Below, piece after piece: positions 63,718-64,000 of a stretch of DNA of 64,000 bases. Where the stretch lies: positions 106,096 through 170,095 of the forward strand of contig BDDD01003381.1 of assembly GCA_001972305.1 (NCBI GenBank), in the 5' to 3' direction. Position 1 is the stretch's first letter. Every line of letters starts with the position of its first letter. This stretch comes from Cephalotus follicularis. Its lineage: Eukaryota; Streptophyta; Magnoliopsida; Oxalidales; Cephalotaceae. The position numbers and the translations under genes were made by a program. Under the pieces are notes generated by a model. It did not search any database, was not told the DNA's origin, and was given only the letters and a program-made list of their open reading frames with translations.

Positions 63718-64000
63718 GATAGATTTTTACATTGCCTTGTATATTTCTTTTTCTTTTGCAATGTAATCTTCTATCGATAAAAATGAAGTGTTTTGGCATC
63801 TCTCTCTTGTATGCTTTACTTTTTTGCTTTGAAATGTCACCAAGTACCCATGTAATACTAATCTTTTTCACCCCGGACTTTCCTTGCTCTCTTTGGGTTG
63901 TGTGCTATACTTGAGCTCTTCCCGGACTTTCACAAACCCCTTAGGATAATTGAACGTAAGTAATAGGACCTGAACTTCAATTTGAGCACCGTCGTTCCCC
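63718..64000. other. 3' flank of aORF-3
   Basis: T-rich, with TTGCAATGTAATC and CGATAAAAATGAAG, possible polyadenylation signals, in the same place as in element A. By analogy the minus-strand pol of element B should start beyond the window. No gene was seen. Confidence 0.5.

Overview
The window is plant nuclear DNA, most likely from a eudicot with a large, repeat-rich genome. The evidence is layer upon layer of plant LTR retrotransposons (Ty3/gypsy Tat and Tekay-like chromovirus types, Ty1/copia), a Pack-MULE carrying a piece of an EXO70 exocyst gene, and one short intron-bearing host gene that I read as a TOM2B-like gene (45.36-48.36 kb). No bacterial or organellar features, tRNA, rRNA or CRISPR array were seen. 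One 25-N assembly gap lies at 18183-18207.

Layout. (1) 1-27.2 kb: a decayed minus-strand Tat gag-pol, split by later insertions: a gag-only element with 2.5-kb LTRs (921-7479, TSD ACACT, TR-GAG-like); a solo LTR 'X' (9988-11609 plus 23526-23680) that contains a plus-strand Tekay-like element (Tekay-1, 11610-21004), which itself contains a Ty1/copia element (14847-19665, TSD CATGT) and abuts a coding-poor element with unequal LTRs (21005-23525); and a solo LTR (24573-26307, TSD CTTCT). The nesting reaches four levels. (2) 27.2-45.06 kb: a chromovirus LTR fragment, then a minus-strand additional ORF (aORF) of the kind found in Tat elements, broken by a solo LTR (29312-30886) and a large minus-strand Tekay-like element (Tekay-2, 31217-42255). 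The 5' LTR of Tekay-2 carries the Pack-MULE (39799-40734, 9-bp TSD). A plus-oriented Tat LTR (about 44262-45056) closes this block. (3) 45.06-51.23 kb: the only host-like interval, with the TOM2B-like gene, AT-rich intergenic DNA and a fold-back MITE. (4) 51.23-58.46 kb: a minus-strand Tat element, in order 3' LTR, antisense aORF, spacer with a minisatellite, integrase, RNase H, RT, cut off by a copia LTR (58458-59504). (5) 59.6-64 kb: a second Tat element with the same order (3' LTR, antisense aORF), running out of the window.

Two observations stand out. First, all three Tat aORFs keep two spliceosomal introns at matching places and phases (phase 1, then phase 0), and each lies antisense to the neighbouring Tat LTR. 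The two plus-strand copies also have a TATA-like box about 230 bp before the ATG. An intron survives retrotransposition only if it is antisense to the genomic RNA, so the aORF behaves like an independently transcribed passenger gene. Second, several unrelated LTR families each carry arrays of short palindromes (CAGYCGACTG; GCRTCGAYGC; CTGCAGCTGCGG; TAAGCGTCGCCGCTTA) spaced about 20-21 bp apart, roughly two turns of B-DNA. The core differs by family but the spacing is shared.

No transposon in the window looks fully autonomous. All coordinates and alignments are by eye; lineage names come from recognised protein motifs, not from searches.
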